Below are positions 1 through 8,201 of a stretch of DNA of 11,549 nt, piece after piece (the first letter of the stretch is position 1; every line of letters begins with the position of its first letter). Below the pieces are notes generated by a model. That model was not told the origin of the DNA. It worked only from the letters and a program-made list of their open reading frames with translations, and ran no database searches. The stretch is from Candidatus Stahliibacteriota bacterium. Its GTDB lineage: Bacteria > Hydrothermota > Tepidihabitantia > SM23-42. Location: positions 1 through 11,549 of the forward strand of contig DAOVBK010000023.1 in the NCBI GenBank assembly GCA_030670605.1, read 5' to 3'. A program made the translations under genes and the position numbers.

Positions 1-1
1 T

Positions 2-61
2 TTGTTCGCTTTGCCGTTTAAAAAAAGGAAAAAGAGAAATATTGATTATGAGATATTATAG
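2..61 (+). CDS. possible C-terminal tail of an upstream gene (partial)
   Basis: Frame 2 is open from the window edge to a TAG at 59-61. It would encode LFALPF followed by a strongly basic stretch (KKRKKR) and then NIDYEIL. A hydrophobic end followed by a basic tail is what the last membrane helix of an inner-membrane protein looks like, but about 19 residues are too few to assign a family. Frame 1 is also open from the edge, to a TAA at 19-21, and frame 3 runs to a TAG near 106-108, so the frame choice is a guess from composition alone. Confidence 0.25.
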   Translation: MFALPFKKRKKRNIDYEIL

Positions 62-70
62 ATACAGCAT

Positions 71-88
71 GCATCCCGATAGGGATGC
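71..88. repeat. perfect 7-bp hairpin with GATA loop
   Basis: GCATCCC (71-77) and GGGATGC (82-88) are exact reverse complements around a 4-base GATA loop. No T-run follows on the plus strand, so it is not a standard intrinsic terminator. It lies just upstream of the octamer repeats and about 50 bases before the protease gene. It may be a short dispersed repeat or a stabilising RNA hairpin. Confidence 0.55.
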
Positions 89-89
89 G

Positions 90-117
90 GTTGAATAGCT
101 GAATAGTTGGAATGGTT
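90..117 (+). repeat. degenerate 8-bp repeat (GTTGAATA type)
   Basis: Consecutive units GTTGAATA (90-97), GCTGAATA (98-105) and GTTGGAAT (106-113), then a partial GGTT. The same octamer family recurs at 9356-9387, also just upstream of a gene. The tract lies between the hairpin at 71-88 and the ribosome-binding site of the protease gene. No clear -35/-10 pair was found in 1-135. Confidence 0.5.
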
Positions 118-135
118 ACACAAATTTAAGGAGGA

Positions 136-2844
136 ATGATGCTACAAGTGTTACTTATTTTTGGTGCCCTGTACGGTTATCGAGCACCATTGGCACAAAA
201 GATTCATCCAGATTGCCGCATGTATGAGTATGTGCGTGCATGGGTTTATTTTACAGACAAAGGAGTACACACAGAACAATACACTGACGTCTTGGAATCA
301 GTGATTGAAAACATGCCGACCGCAGCATACGAGCGCCGAGCCAAACGCAACGGCGTATTTGACTATGCTGATTTTCCATTACAGCGAGATTACATCCGTG
401 AAGTCGAAGCCCGTGGTGGAATGCTTATCCATGAATCAAAGTGGCTCAATGCGGCGAGCTTCTGGGTTGCGCAGGAAGACCTCGATGATATCGCCGCACT
501 TGCTTTTGTCCACAAGATCACGCCTGTTGCCAGATTCAAACAACCACAAGATATCGAAGCAGTTGCCCTTGATTCACTGCTTTTCGGCCTCAGTTATCGA
601 CAACTCAATATGTTCAACATTATACCGCTTCACGAAGATGGATTCTTCGGCTCAAACGTGAGAATCGGATTTCTTGATACCGGATTGAGAAGAAAACACG
701 CCGCACTAGATACTGTGACTATCATTGCTGAGTATGATTTTCTTGGTGGTAACCAAATATTCGTTGAGCAGACGCCGCTCGCTCAACGCGACGGGTTTTA
801 CCGCGACATGGTCTTTCACAAAACCAATAACACACTTGCACTATTTGTGACCGGTGATACACTAATCCAAAACGTAACGCCAGTTCGAGACGTGATGTAT
901 ACTGTGTCATTTGATGGTGGCGCCAACTGGCAGCCAATGAAACGCGTGCAGGAAAATCTTCAACGATGGGCACGAGAGCTCTCAGTTGCCGGTACAGATA
1001 CTGTCTTTATCTTCTACCGCGACCGTGTTGGCCTTAAATATCTTGTGTATGACATCGCCAATGATGTCCAGGTCGTATCATCATCTTTCCTTGCACCGGG
1101 GCTCGAACCCTCAGCAGTCTATGCAAATGATAGTACCTATGTTGTTTATGTTGATGATAGTACACTGTATCTGAAAACCGGTACAACATCCGGATTCACA
1201 CCAACTCAGACTGTTGATGTCTCAACTACTTCTATCAAATCACCATTGGCGATCGCGAGCAGCTCTATGTTCGGTGTTTTCTACCATACGTTTCCTGGCG
1301 ATTCTGTCATTTTCGTGAGAGCTCCGTTTACCACGATGACATTCGAAAGAAATCTGGTCGGCTTTGGCAAGAATGTCGATGCTGTTGTTACCGGTGATAC
1401 GATCTGTGTTGCGTGGCAGGAAAAAATAGATGATGCTCAATCACGAATCGTATTTGCCACATCTAATGACTTTGGTGCCACCTTTAACAATCCAATCGGT
1501 CTCTCTGATACATTACTCACTGCTGGTAAGGTTTCTGTGGCGAAAATCGATGCAACAATTACAGTCATATGGGAAACTGCTGGTACAATATTCTTCACAA
1601 CATCATCAGACAATGGCAGCAGCTTCAGCGCTCCCGATACACTCGCGCATGAATTCACATACCTTCCCACACTCGGTACAAATGACACCGACGTTTTGAA
1701 ATTCTACTGCACACGCGGCGATACGATAACTGATGGTTACACACCAGGGCAAGCCGAGTACTTCTTCCCCAAACACGGTACTGAAATGCTCGGCATCATT
1801 GGCGGCTACCTACACAACACCTATATCGGTGTTGCACCGGGTGCGGAATTTGTTGTGGCAAAAACAGAAAATCCTGACGAAGGGTATGAATTCCCCGTTG
1901 AGGAAGACGTGTGGGTTGTTGGACTCGAGTGGTGTGAAGCGCAGGGCTGTGATATCACCAACAGTTCACTAGGCTACACAGAAGGTTACGCCTGGCCTGA
2001 TGATTATGACGGTAAGACCTCTCCCGCATCAGTTGCTGCAACGCGAGCAGCAGACAGAGGGATGATCGTTGTCACTGCTGCCGGTAATGTCAGTGGTGCA
2101 CGCATTGTTGTACCCGGTGATGCCGAAGGCGCCATCACGGTAGGTGGCATTGATACACTCTATAATCGATGGGAGTTCTCCGGGTACATAGATACACCTG
2201 ATGATTCTCCGAGCAAGCCCGAGTTCGTGTGTCTCTCGGCTGCGCCGGTTGTTGTGAATCCTGATTCAACGAACTCGTATCTCTACTCATTTGGTACTTC
2301 AGGTGCCACAGCACTCGTCTCTGGCATCTGCGCACTTTTGCTCGAAGGACACCCGAACTGGAATGTCGATTCAATTAAGAACGCACTCGCGACCACTGCG
2401 GTCACCGAGAGGATATCTGGCACTGACACTGTGACCATTGCGCCTTCAGACAGCATGGGCTATGGCTGGCCAGATGCCTATGCAGCCTTCTACGTCACTC
2501 CTCCAGAGATCGAACCTGTTTCTGGCAACAGCTTCCTCACTCCCTACCCGAATCCATTCACATTGAGTGAACACGATGTTGCCCACATACCATTCAAACT
2601 CGAACAGGCACACAGCGTTGAACTAAGAATCTATTCCTTAGGTGGCAGACTCATCACGAGCGTAGACCGAGACTTACTCATGCCGGGCAGATACACAAAC
2701 CCGGATCCGACATCAGCGCGTGCCGCATTCATGTGGGATGGAACCGATGAAGACGGTGAACAAGTTACGAGTGGAATATACTACTGCGTCCTTCTTACCC
2801 GTGGCGGTGAGAATGATGTGACGAAAATAGCAGTAATACGATAG
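136..2844 (+). CDS. secreted subtilisin-like (S8) serine protease with Asp-box insertion and C-terminal sorting domain
   Basis: The catalytic set of family S8 is complete. Asp181 lies in GFLDTG, His547 in KHGTEMLG, the oxyanion Asn651 in TAAGN and the nucleophile Ser722 in GTSGAT. Residues 1-21 are a short hydrophobic, signal-like segment without N-terminal Lys/Arg. Residues about 33-135 resemble the propeptide-like region common in secreted S8 proteases, with an ERRAKR element and a WLNAASF element. Asp and His, normally tens of residues apart, are separated by 366 residues containing Asp-box-like motifs at 258-265 (SFDGGANW), 443-450 (SNDFGATF) and 490-497 (SSDNGSSF), which suggests an inserted beta-propeller-like module. 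Residues about 796-902 form a YPNPF-starting (804-808) FlgD/type A sorting-like domain with WDGTDEDG and GIYY, implying export and surface attachment or release. AAGGAGG at 128-134 is 1 base from ATG136 and 4 bases from ATG139, so 139 may be the true start; TAA at 127-129 excludes an earlier one. The substrate is unknown. Confidence 0.92.
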   Translation: MMLQVLLIFGALYGYRAPLAQKIHPDCRMYEYVRAWVYFTDKGVHTEQYTDVLESVIENMPTAAYERRAKRNGVFDYADFPLQRDYIREVEARGGMLIHESKWLNAASFWVAQEDLDDIAALAFVHKITPVARFKQPQDIEAVALDSLLFGLSYRQLNMFNIIPLHEDGFFGSNVRIGFLDTGLRRKHAALDTVTIIAEYDFLGGNQIFVEQTPLAQRDGFYRDMVFHKTNNTLALFVTGDTLIQNVTPVRDVMYTVSFDGGANWQPMKRVQENLQRWARELSVAGTDTVFIFYRDRVGLKYLVYDIANDVQVVSSSFLAPGLEPSAVYANDSTYVVYVDDSTLYLKTGTTSGFTPTQTVDVSTTSIKSPLAIASSSMFGVFYHTFPGDSVIFVRAPFTTMTFERNLVGFGKNVDAVVTGDTICVAWQEKIDDAQSRIVFATSNDFGATFNNPIGLSDTLLTAGKVSVAKIDATITVIWETAGTIFFTTSSDNGSSFSAPDTLAHEFTYLPTLGTNDTDVLKFYCTRGDTITDGYTPGQAEYFFPKHGTEMLGIIGGYLHNTYIGVAPGAEFVVAKTENPDEGYEFPVEEDVWVVGLEWCEAQGCDITNSSLGYTEGYAWPDDYDGKTSPASVAATRAADRGMIVVTAAGNVSGARIVVPGDAEGAITVGGIDTLYNRWEFSGYIDTPDDSPSKPEFVCLSAAPVVVNPDSTNSYLYSFGTSGATALVSGICALLLEGHPNWNVDSIKNALATTAVTERISGTDTVTIAPSDSMGYGWPDAYAAFYVTPPEIEPVSGNSFLTPYPNPFTLSEHDVAHIPFKLEQAHSVELRIYSLGGRLITSVDRDLLMPGRYTNPDPTSARAAFMWDGTDEDGEQVTSGIYYCVLLTRGGENDVTKIAVIR

Positions 2845-2866
2845 CGCTACGCCTCGCTTCGCTCGG

Positions 2867-2894
2867 AAATCCTAAACTCTAAATCCTAAATTCT
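2867..2894. repeat. tandem 14-mer, two copies
   Basis: AAATCCTAAACTCT (2867-2880) is followed directly by AAATCCTAAATTCT (2881-2894), one mismatch apart, and then AAA. It sits just after the protease stop and a CG-rich stretch (2846-2866). The second copy (AAATCCTAAA, 2881-2890) can pair with TTTAGGGTTT at 3078-3087 (10 pairs, one G-U), so it could be the outer arm of a folded intergenic element. Confidence 0.5.
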
Positions 2895-2980
2895 AAAGAA
2901 GCTTCAAGCATAAAACTCCAACTCCCATTGAATTTGTGCTTTTGATTTTGGGTTTCCTTAGGGTTTAAAGTTTGGGGTTT

Positions 2981-3078
2981 ACCCCGTTAGAAAATAACAG
3001 TTTTAAATAAGATTCATACATAACAACAAAATCAACATTGCTTATGAGCGTAAACTGAGTGTGGTTTTCTAACGGGGT
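2981..3078. repeat. 14-bp perfect inverted repeat with 70-base spacer
   Basis: ACCCCGTTAGAAAA (2981-2994) and TTTTCTAACGGGGT (3065-3078) are exact reverse complements between two convergent genes (protease and purL). The 70-base A/T-rich spacer encodes nothing evident. TTAGGGTTT occurs at 2958-2966 and again at 3079-3087, directly abutting the right arm. The left arm also lies in a small alternative hairpin, GGGGT/ACCCC (2974-2985). It could be a MITE-like or REP-like mobile element or a bidirectional transcription-end structure. No transposase is present. Confidence 0.6.
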
Positions 3079-3095
3079 TTAGGGTTTGTTGATAG

Positions 3096-5888
3096 TTAAA
3101 CGATTTTCGTCAGAAACTTTGCCTTGATCACTGAAAGTGGTAGACCAATGAGGTTTTTCTGTCCATGGTTAATCCTGAGAGTTGTGCCCTTGGTTGTTTT
3201 TCCGAGCTTGGCAACAGGTAATCCGTTGAAGAAATCCTCAAACGCCTGAGCATCGTCTTCTTTTATCTCAACTATGAAGCGCGTATTGGATTCTGAGAAG
3301 AGCATGAAATCAAAACGCTTGCGCTCTCCTATGTACATAACGTTCTGTAAGTCAATTTCAACACCGATATCACCACTGAGTGCCATCTCGCTGAGTGCAA
3401 GCCCAAGTCCACCCTCTGACAGATCGTGACATGAGCATATCAAACCCTGCTCTATTGCCGCGTGTGCTCTTTTCATGATCTCTGGTGCTTGTTTGAAATC
3501 GAGACCAGGAACCATACCACTGTGTATGCCGAGGAGCTTGAAATACTCTGAACCACCAAGTTCCTCTTTTGTTTCACCGACCAGATAGACAAGACTTCCA
3601 TGATGTTTGAAATCACTCGTAATACACGTATCGACATCATCAACAATACTCAACGCAGAAATAAGCAGCGTGGGTGGTATAAGATGGCTTTTGCCTTCAG
3701 CGTCTGACCACTCATTGTTGAGACTATCTTTGCCGGAAATAAAAGGCACACCAAATGCCATTGCTGCGTCATAGCATCCACGAGATGACAGTACAATGTC
3801 TGCCAGTACGTCCTCTCGCTCAGGCGATGAGAAACAGAAATTGTCGAGCATTGCTGTTCTCGTAATGTCGCCGCCGGTTGCCACGAGATTACGCAATGCT
3901 TCATCGATTACTGAAACCGCCATGTTGTACGCATCAAGCCGACCATAGCCTGGGTTTATACCGCAGGAAACGACAATGCCTTGCTTTTTGTCAAGCCGTG
4001 GCTTAATCACAACAGCATCCTGAGGACCAATGCCTGCAGTGCCGATGAGCGGTTTGATAACACTGGCGCCCTGAACCTCATGGTCATATTCTCGTATGAC
4101 CCACTCTCTTGAGCAAGAATTCAGTCCGCCTATGAGCGCAAGAAGAATGGAGTTGAAGTCAATGGGCTTCGGAATATCGCCACCAGGTTTTGGTTTTTCT
4201 CTTACCCGAGCTTTCTTAAGGGGCATTGGCACACCCTCGTGTAGAAATTCCATATCAAGATCACACACTTTTTCATCTCTGTAATACAGACGCAAGCGTT
4301 TATCACTGGCGAACTCACCAATAGCAGTGGCGTCGACACTTTCCCGGGTGAAATAGGTGATCACCTTTGCAACGTGTTCTTGCGGTACCGCAAGAACCAT
4401 CCGTTCTTGCGACTCCGAAATCCAAATCTCACGCGGTGTGAGTCCCTGATACTTCAAGGGCACGGCATCAAGAATGACCTTGGCGCCAGTATCCTTACCC
4501 ATTTCTCCGACCGCGCTCGACAGACCACCGCCTCCACAGTCGGTGACCGAATGTAAAAGGCCCTCATCGCTAACCCGCAACAAACAATCGGTCACACGTT
4601 TTTCCTCTATGGGGTTACCGATCTGCACACATGACTTCTCGGATTCCTCAGAGAGTTCAGCAGAGGCAAAGGTAACACCATGGATACCATCACGACCGGT
4701 CTTACCGCCAACAAGAACAATGGCATCCCCTGGCTGAGCATCCTTTTCAATCCGGTCCTTTCGTATCAAACCAATACAACCGCAATAGACAAGCGGATTA
4801 TACAAGAAATCATCATCAAAATAGATCGCACCGCTCGCCGTCGGTATACCCATCCTGTTACCGTAATCACGCACGCCACGTATGACACCTTTGACTATGG
4901 TTTGCGGATGCAAAATCCCATGCGGCAGTTCTTCAGGATCGAACTTGGGCTGCCCAAAACAGAATACATCAGTATTCAGAATCGGTTTTGCGCCGAGTCC
5001 TGTACCAAGAATATCACGGATAACACCACCAGTACCGGTTGCTGCGCCACCATAGGGTTCAAGCGCTGAAGGGTGATTATGTGTTTCGACCTTGAAACAA
5101 ATACCATAGTCATCATCAAAATCAATAACGCCTGAATTATCGTGAAAGACTGAAAGGCACATGGGATGATGTATCTCATGGGTTGCCCGCATAATGGTGT
5201 TTTTGAGAAGATTATCGATTTTTTCTCCATTGAACAAAATCCGCCCTCGGAATGTCTTATGACAACAGTGCTCGCTCCATGTCTGTGCAATGCTTTCGAG
5301 CTCAACATCAATTGGCTTCCTCTTCTCTTTGGCAAAATACTCACGGATTCTCTCCATCTCCTCGAGCGACAAGAACAAACCCATGTCGCGGCTTAGTTTA
5401 CCAAGGTCAGTGTCGAGATCAATCTCCAATATATGCAGGTCATATGGAGGAGGACTGTAGAATTTCTCTTCTGCATGCTTTATGTGCTGAATAAGTGGAT
5501 TATAGAGAAACAAACTCGCATACTTTTTCAGTTTTGCATCATCGTAGTCGCCCTTGATGATGTATTGCGTGCCCGTCTTTGCCCGTTCTATCTCGATACC
5601 AATATCACGGGCTGCCTTCTTGATACTAGCTTCCTTCGGGTCGGTAACGCCGGGATTGAAGAGAATCTCAAATCCCTCTGGTTTGCCGAGATAGTACTCC
5701 TCGACTACAGTATCGCACAGAAGCTCTTTGGCGATGCGTTCTATGTGCGTGGAGGTAAAATTGCCATGGAGGTAATAGACATCACGAATGTCAATCGAGG
5801 CAATACCACGTACACCGAATGATGCGAATTCTTGTTTGACAAAAGAACCACGCGGGTCGTTCTTGCGCCGAATTTCAATCCGGTACAT
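3096..5888 (-). CDS. purL: phosphoribosylformylglycinamidine synthase, PurS-PurL fusion
   Basis: FGAM synthase carries out the fourth step of de novo purine synthesis: FGAR + ATP + ammonia from glutamine to FGAM, in the cytosol. The N-terminal ~140 residues look like two successive PurS-like units (about 1-69 and 71-140, the second with a GVTDP element), matching the PurS-dimer-like front of large PurL. The PurL core follows, with QTWSEHCCHK (202-211), ETHNHPSALEPYGGAATGTGG (268-288, split here only for naming), GGKTGRDGIHG (394-404), TDCGGGGLSSAVGEMG (449-464), ISGKDSL (717-722 region) and SCHDLSEGGLGLALSEMA (819-836), i.e. two AIRS N/C domain pairs. The 930-residue protein stops after the second AIRS pair, with no glutaminase domain, so a separate PurQ must exist outside the window. 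GAGGAG (5894-5899) lies 5 bases before the ATG. It is the last gene of the minus-strand cluster. Confidence 0.95.
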   Translation of the reverse strand: MYRIEIRRKNDPRGSFVKQEFASFGVRGIASIDIRDVYYLHGNFTSTHIERIAKELLCDTVVEEYYLGKPEGFEILFNPGVTDPKEASIKKAARDIGIEIERAKTGTQYIIKGDYDDAKLKKYASLFLYNPLIQHIKHAEEKFYSPPPYDLHILEIDLDTDLGKLSRDMGLFLSLEEMERIREYFAKEKRKPIDVELESIAQTWSEHCCHKTFRGRILFNGEKIDNLLKNTIMRATHEIHHPMCLSVFHDNSGVIDFDDDYGICFKVETHNHPSALEPYGGAATGTGGVIRDILGTGLGAKPILNTDVFCFGQPKFDPEELPHGILHPQTIVKGVIRGVRDYGNRMGIPTASGAIYFDDDFLYNPLVYCGCIGLIRKDRIEKDAQPGDAIVLVGGKTGRDGIHGVTFASAELSEESEKSCVQIGNPIEEKRVTDCLLRVSDEGLLHSVTDCGGGGLSSAVGEMGKDTGAKVILDAVPLKYQGLTPREIWISESQERMVLAVPQEHVAKVITYFTRESVDATAIGEFASDKRLRLYYRDEKVCDLDMEFLHEGVPMPLKKARVREKPKPGGDIPKPIDFNSILLALIGGLNSCSREWVIREYDHEVQGASVIKPLIGTAGIGPQDAVVIKPRLDKKQGIVVSCGINPGYGRLDAYNMAVSVIDEALRNLVATGGDITRTAMLDNFCFSSPEREDVLADIVLSSRGCYDAAMAFGVPFISGKDSLNNEWSDAEGKSHLIPPTLLISALSIVDDVDTCITSDFKHHGSLVYLVGETKEELGGSEYFKLLGIHSGMVPGLDFKQAPEIMKRAHAAIEQGLICSCHDLSEGGLGLALSEMALSGDIGVEIDLQNVMYIGERKRFDFMLFSESNTRFIVEIKEDDAQAFEDFFNGLPVAKLGKTTKGTTLRINHGQKNLIGLPLSVIKAKFLTKIV

Positions 5889-5897
5889 GCGCTCTCC

Positions 5898-6032
5898 TCA
5901 TTCTTTTCGCCGTATCACAAATCTCAGCACGATAATCACGCACACAAGCAATGCGCACGAAATAGCAATGGCGATCTCGATGCCGGGTAGGATGCTCTGT
6001 GGAACGTCTTGTGGATTAACCCTCTTCAGCAA
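5898..6032 (-). CDS. possible 44-residue single-pass membrane protein
   Basis: Between the S41 protease and purL, the +1 frame relative to the protease is open and ends at a TGA (5898-5900) inside the purL ribosome-binding site. It encodes a very hydrophobic stretch, about residues 18-36 (GIEIAIAISCALLVCVIIVL), followed by RFVIRRKE and the stop: a textbook transmembrane helix with a basic cytosolic tail. There is no ATG. The only plausible start is TTG at 6030-6032, overlapping the protease by 17 bases, without a clear ribosome-binding site. Alternatively, it is the C-terminus of the protease joined by a frameshift near the A5 run at 6037-6041 (T5 on the coding strand). The family is not recognised. 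Confidence 0.35.
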   Translation of the reverse strand: MLKRVNPQDVPQSILPGIEIAIAISCALLVCVIIVLRFVIRRKE

Positions 6033-7554
6033 AACGAAAAAGGTCTCGGGTAGACGTCACCTCCCTAAGCATTTGCATTGCCTCTTGCACGAGCGGGTCA
6101 TGCTGTACACGCACGCGATAGCCTTCTTTCAAACCCCACAGATCAGTCACAATATCTTGCTTCAGCCTTTTCTTAATCCAGGTTCGTGCTGAATCATACT
6201 CTGCTTCAGTGAATTCTACATCCTTTTCCATGAGGTAAACCGCAAATTCCCGCACCAGCGCGTCGTCGACTTCAAAATCTCTCTCGATATTCTCATTTCG
6301 AGCAGTGTACTGAACGACAAAATCAAAATTATGCTGCCCGGTGAGAATCGCAGTCTCAAGTTTTGTCAACGTCGGTAGCTCAATAACAATATCAGGCGTA
6401 ATCCCTCCTTCACCAAAGACTTTGCGCTTCAACGGTCCGCGTGTGGTAAAAGCCTTCTTCTCCACCTCTGTAGTATCGTCATCGATTTCAATATCATCTC
6501 CGTCTTCATTGAATGGTTTATCAATACTTCTCCCCGATGGCGTATACCAGCGCGCAGTGGTGATGCGTAAGGCAGTGCTGTCTTCAAAAGGTAGGATATG
6601 CTGTACAGAACCCTTTCCAAACGTCGGCTTTCCCATGATCAGACTTCTGTCCCAGTCCTGCAAGGCACCTGCAACAATCTCGGATGCAGAGGCAGAACCG
6701 CCGTCCACTAACGTGATCATTGGAAAATCACCATACGAGTATGTCTTGGTTGATTTGAAGGCTCTCCCGCTTCCTGTCCTGCCCCGTGTGTTCACGACAT
6801 CTTTGCCTTTTTCCAGAAACAACTCGCTGACGGCAACACCTTCATTGAGTAAGCCGCCTGAATTGAGTCTCAAGTCGAAGATGATCTTCTGAGCACCATG
6901 GGCGAACAGAGAGTCAACAGCAGCTTTCAGCTCGGCATCGGCTCGTCGGTTGAATGTCGCTAATTGAACATAGCCAATATTGTCGTCAACCATTCCATAG
7001 AATGGTACTGCATCAAGTGTAATCTTTGCACGCGTGATCTCAACATCAAATGGTTCTTCTATGAGCAATCTCAAAATAGTAAGCACGACCTGCGTGCCCG
7101 GTCTGCCTTTGATCTCACGAACCACAACATCAACTGCTCTGTCTGCGGTCGGAACACCGTCAACGGCAATGATTGCATCACCGGGTTGCAAGCCTGCTCG
7201 ATACGCTGGTGTTCCTTCGAATGGTCCGACGACGATGATTGTGTCATGACGCCTGCCGATCATTGTACCAATACCACCGTATTCGCCCTTTGTTGACATC
7301 ATGAGACTCTCGAATTCCTTCTTCGACAGATAGTCAGTGTGCGGATCATCGAGCGCTTCGATCATTCCATCGATAGCACCTCTGATTAAGCTATCCGACT
7401 CAATCCGGTCGACATAATTCGTTTCGATTTCCTTGAGTATTTTGTTGAAGATACGTAATTGTGTGTATGTATCTGATTTTGCCCACAGACTACTACCGAT
7501 GAATATCCCGAATAAAAGGGATAGTACAATGACCAGTATAAATGTTTTCTTCAT
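6016..7554 (-). CDS. S41 C-terminal processing peptidase with PDZ domain
   Basis: A periplasmic or membrane-anchored Ser-Lys protease of the CtpA/CtpB/Prc family, which trims or degrades exported proteins from their C-termini. The start MKK plus a hydrophobic segment (4-24) is a signal peptide or anchor. A PDZ domain covers about 93-162 (GLQPGDAIIAVDG at 121-133). The S41 core spans about 190-395: GYVQLATF (194-201), DLRLNSGG (227-234), catalytic Ser289 in GSASASE and Lys314 in FGKG, exactly 25 residues apart as in Prc. RWYTPSGRSI (335-344) and GGITPDIVIE (383-392) follow. An acidic stretch, 349-366, is inserted before the last strand. The tail 395-512 is mixed helical and unassigned. The ATG overlaps the thymidylate kinase stop (ATGA), indicating translational coupling; AAAGGGG lies 8 bases upstream. 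The substrate is unknown. Confidence 0.93.
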   Translation of the reverse strand: MKKTFILVIVLSLLFGIFIGSSLWAKSDTYTQLRIFNKILKEIETNYVDRIESDSLIRGAIDGMIEALDDPHTDYLSKKEFESLMMSTKGEYGGIGTMIGRRHDTIIVVGPFEGTPAYRAGLQPGDAIIAVDGVPTADRAVDVVVREIKGRPGTQVVLTILRLLIEEPFDVEITRAKITLDAVPFYGMVDDNIGYVQLATFNRRADAELKAAVDSLFAHGAQKIIFDLRLNSGGLLNEGVAVSELFLEKGKDVVNTRGRTGSGRAFKSTKTYSYGDFPMITLVDGGSASASEIVAGALQDWDRSLIMGKPTFGKGSVQHILPFEDSTALRITTARWYTPSGRSIDKPFNEDGDDIEIDDDTTEVEKKAFTTRGPLKRKVFGEGGITPDIVIELPTLTKLETAILTGQHNFDFVVQYTARNENIERDFEVDDALVREFAVYLMEKDVEFTEAEYDSARTWIKKRLKQDIVTDLWGLKEGYRVRVQHDPLVQEAMQMLREVTSTRDLFRFAEEG

Positions 7555-8192
7555 GGTTTGTGCCCCTTTCTTGCCAGAAACTGTTTTACCTGAACGATAA
7601 CTTCATTACTAAGTACATCAACTGGTTTTGAACCATCGAGTATCTTAATTCTCTTTTTTGCCCTCCGCGCGAGCCGTAAGTACCCCTCGCGCACCCTCTC
7701 ATGATACTGAGCGTCTCGTTTTTCCATCCGGTCATTACCGGCACTCCGTTGGCGCCCGGTATCAACATCGATATCAACGAGAAATGTTAAATCAGGCTTT
7801 ATGCCCGCTGTTGCAAACCGGTTAAGAATCGCAACCATTCGAGCAGGCAAATCATGTCCGTAAACCTGATATGCAATTGTTGAATCAGAAAAGCGGTCTG
7901 CGACAACGACCTTTTTCTGATTTAGTGCACCCAGAATCTTTTCATAGGTCAACTGGCTCCGGGCGGCAAGAAACAACAGAACCTCACATTTTGGATGCAT
8001 TTCTTTGTTCACGGGATTGAGAAGAATCTCTCTTATTGCTTCTCCCACAGAGGTACTACCAGGTTCTCGTACGAAAATGTGAGGTATCTGAGAACGCGCA
8101 AGCCACTCGACAAGAGCCTCTGCTTGAGTCGTTTTGCCAGAACCTTCGACGCCTTCAAAACTGATAAAGACGCCGCGTTTCAAGGAATGCAT
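7551..8192 (-). CDS. tmk: thymidylate kinase
   Basis: Phosphorylates dTMP to dTDP with ATP in the cytosol, a required step of dTTP synthesis. The 213-residue length is standard. Visible motifs are the P-loop FEGVEGSGKTTQAE (12-25), REPGSTSVGEAIR (42-54) in the place of the usual REPGGTxxGE dTMP-binding loop, DRFSDSTIAYQ (99-109), and an Arg-rich lid around 147-167 (RQRSAGNDRMEKRD). The second Gly of the REPGG loop is Ser46, a mild deviation. The gene starts 9 bases after the inositol-phosphate synthase stop, with a weak AGGA site overlapping that gap, and its stop overlaps the next start. It therefore belongs to the same transcript. Confidence 0.94.
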   Translation of the reverse strand: MHSLKRGVFISFEGVEGSGKTTQAEALVEWLARSQIPHIFVREPGSTSVGEAIREILLNPVNKEMHPKCEVLLFLAARSQLTYEKILGALNQKKVVVADRFSDSTIAYQVYGHDLPARMVAILNRFATAGIKPDLTFLVDIDVDTGRQRSAGNDRMEKRDAQYHERVREGYLRLARRAKKRIKILDGSKPVDVLSNEVIVQVKQFLARKGHKP

Positions 8193-8201
8193 CGTGTCCT
8201 G

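Noticed and set aside
71..88. Intrinsic terminator for an upstream gene
   Set aside because: The stem is perfect but is followed by GGTTGAATAG, not a T-run, on the plus strand; on the minus strand it is followed by ATGCTGTATC, also without a T-run.
1..135. Promoter for the S8 protease
   Set aside because: TTGATT (42-47) and TATTAT (54-59) are only 6 bases apart, and no other pair with 15-19 base spacing is convincing; the promoter may lie upstream of the window.
2949..3087. TTTAGGG/GGGTTT runs resembling telomere repeats
   Set aside because: Only a few scattered, irregular copies between bacterial genes with complete reading frames; no array and no sign of a chromosome end.
4976..5344. Minus-strand 122-codon open frame and several plus-strand frames of 60-134 codons across 4096-6192
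   Set aside because: They lie inside the well-supported purL and S41 genes, have no recognisable domains or convincing ribosome-binding sites, and have compositions expected of shadow frames.
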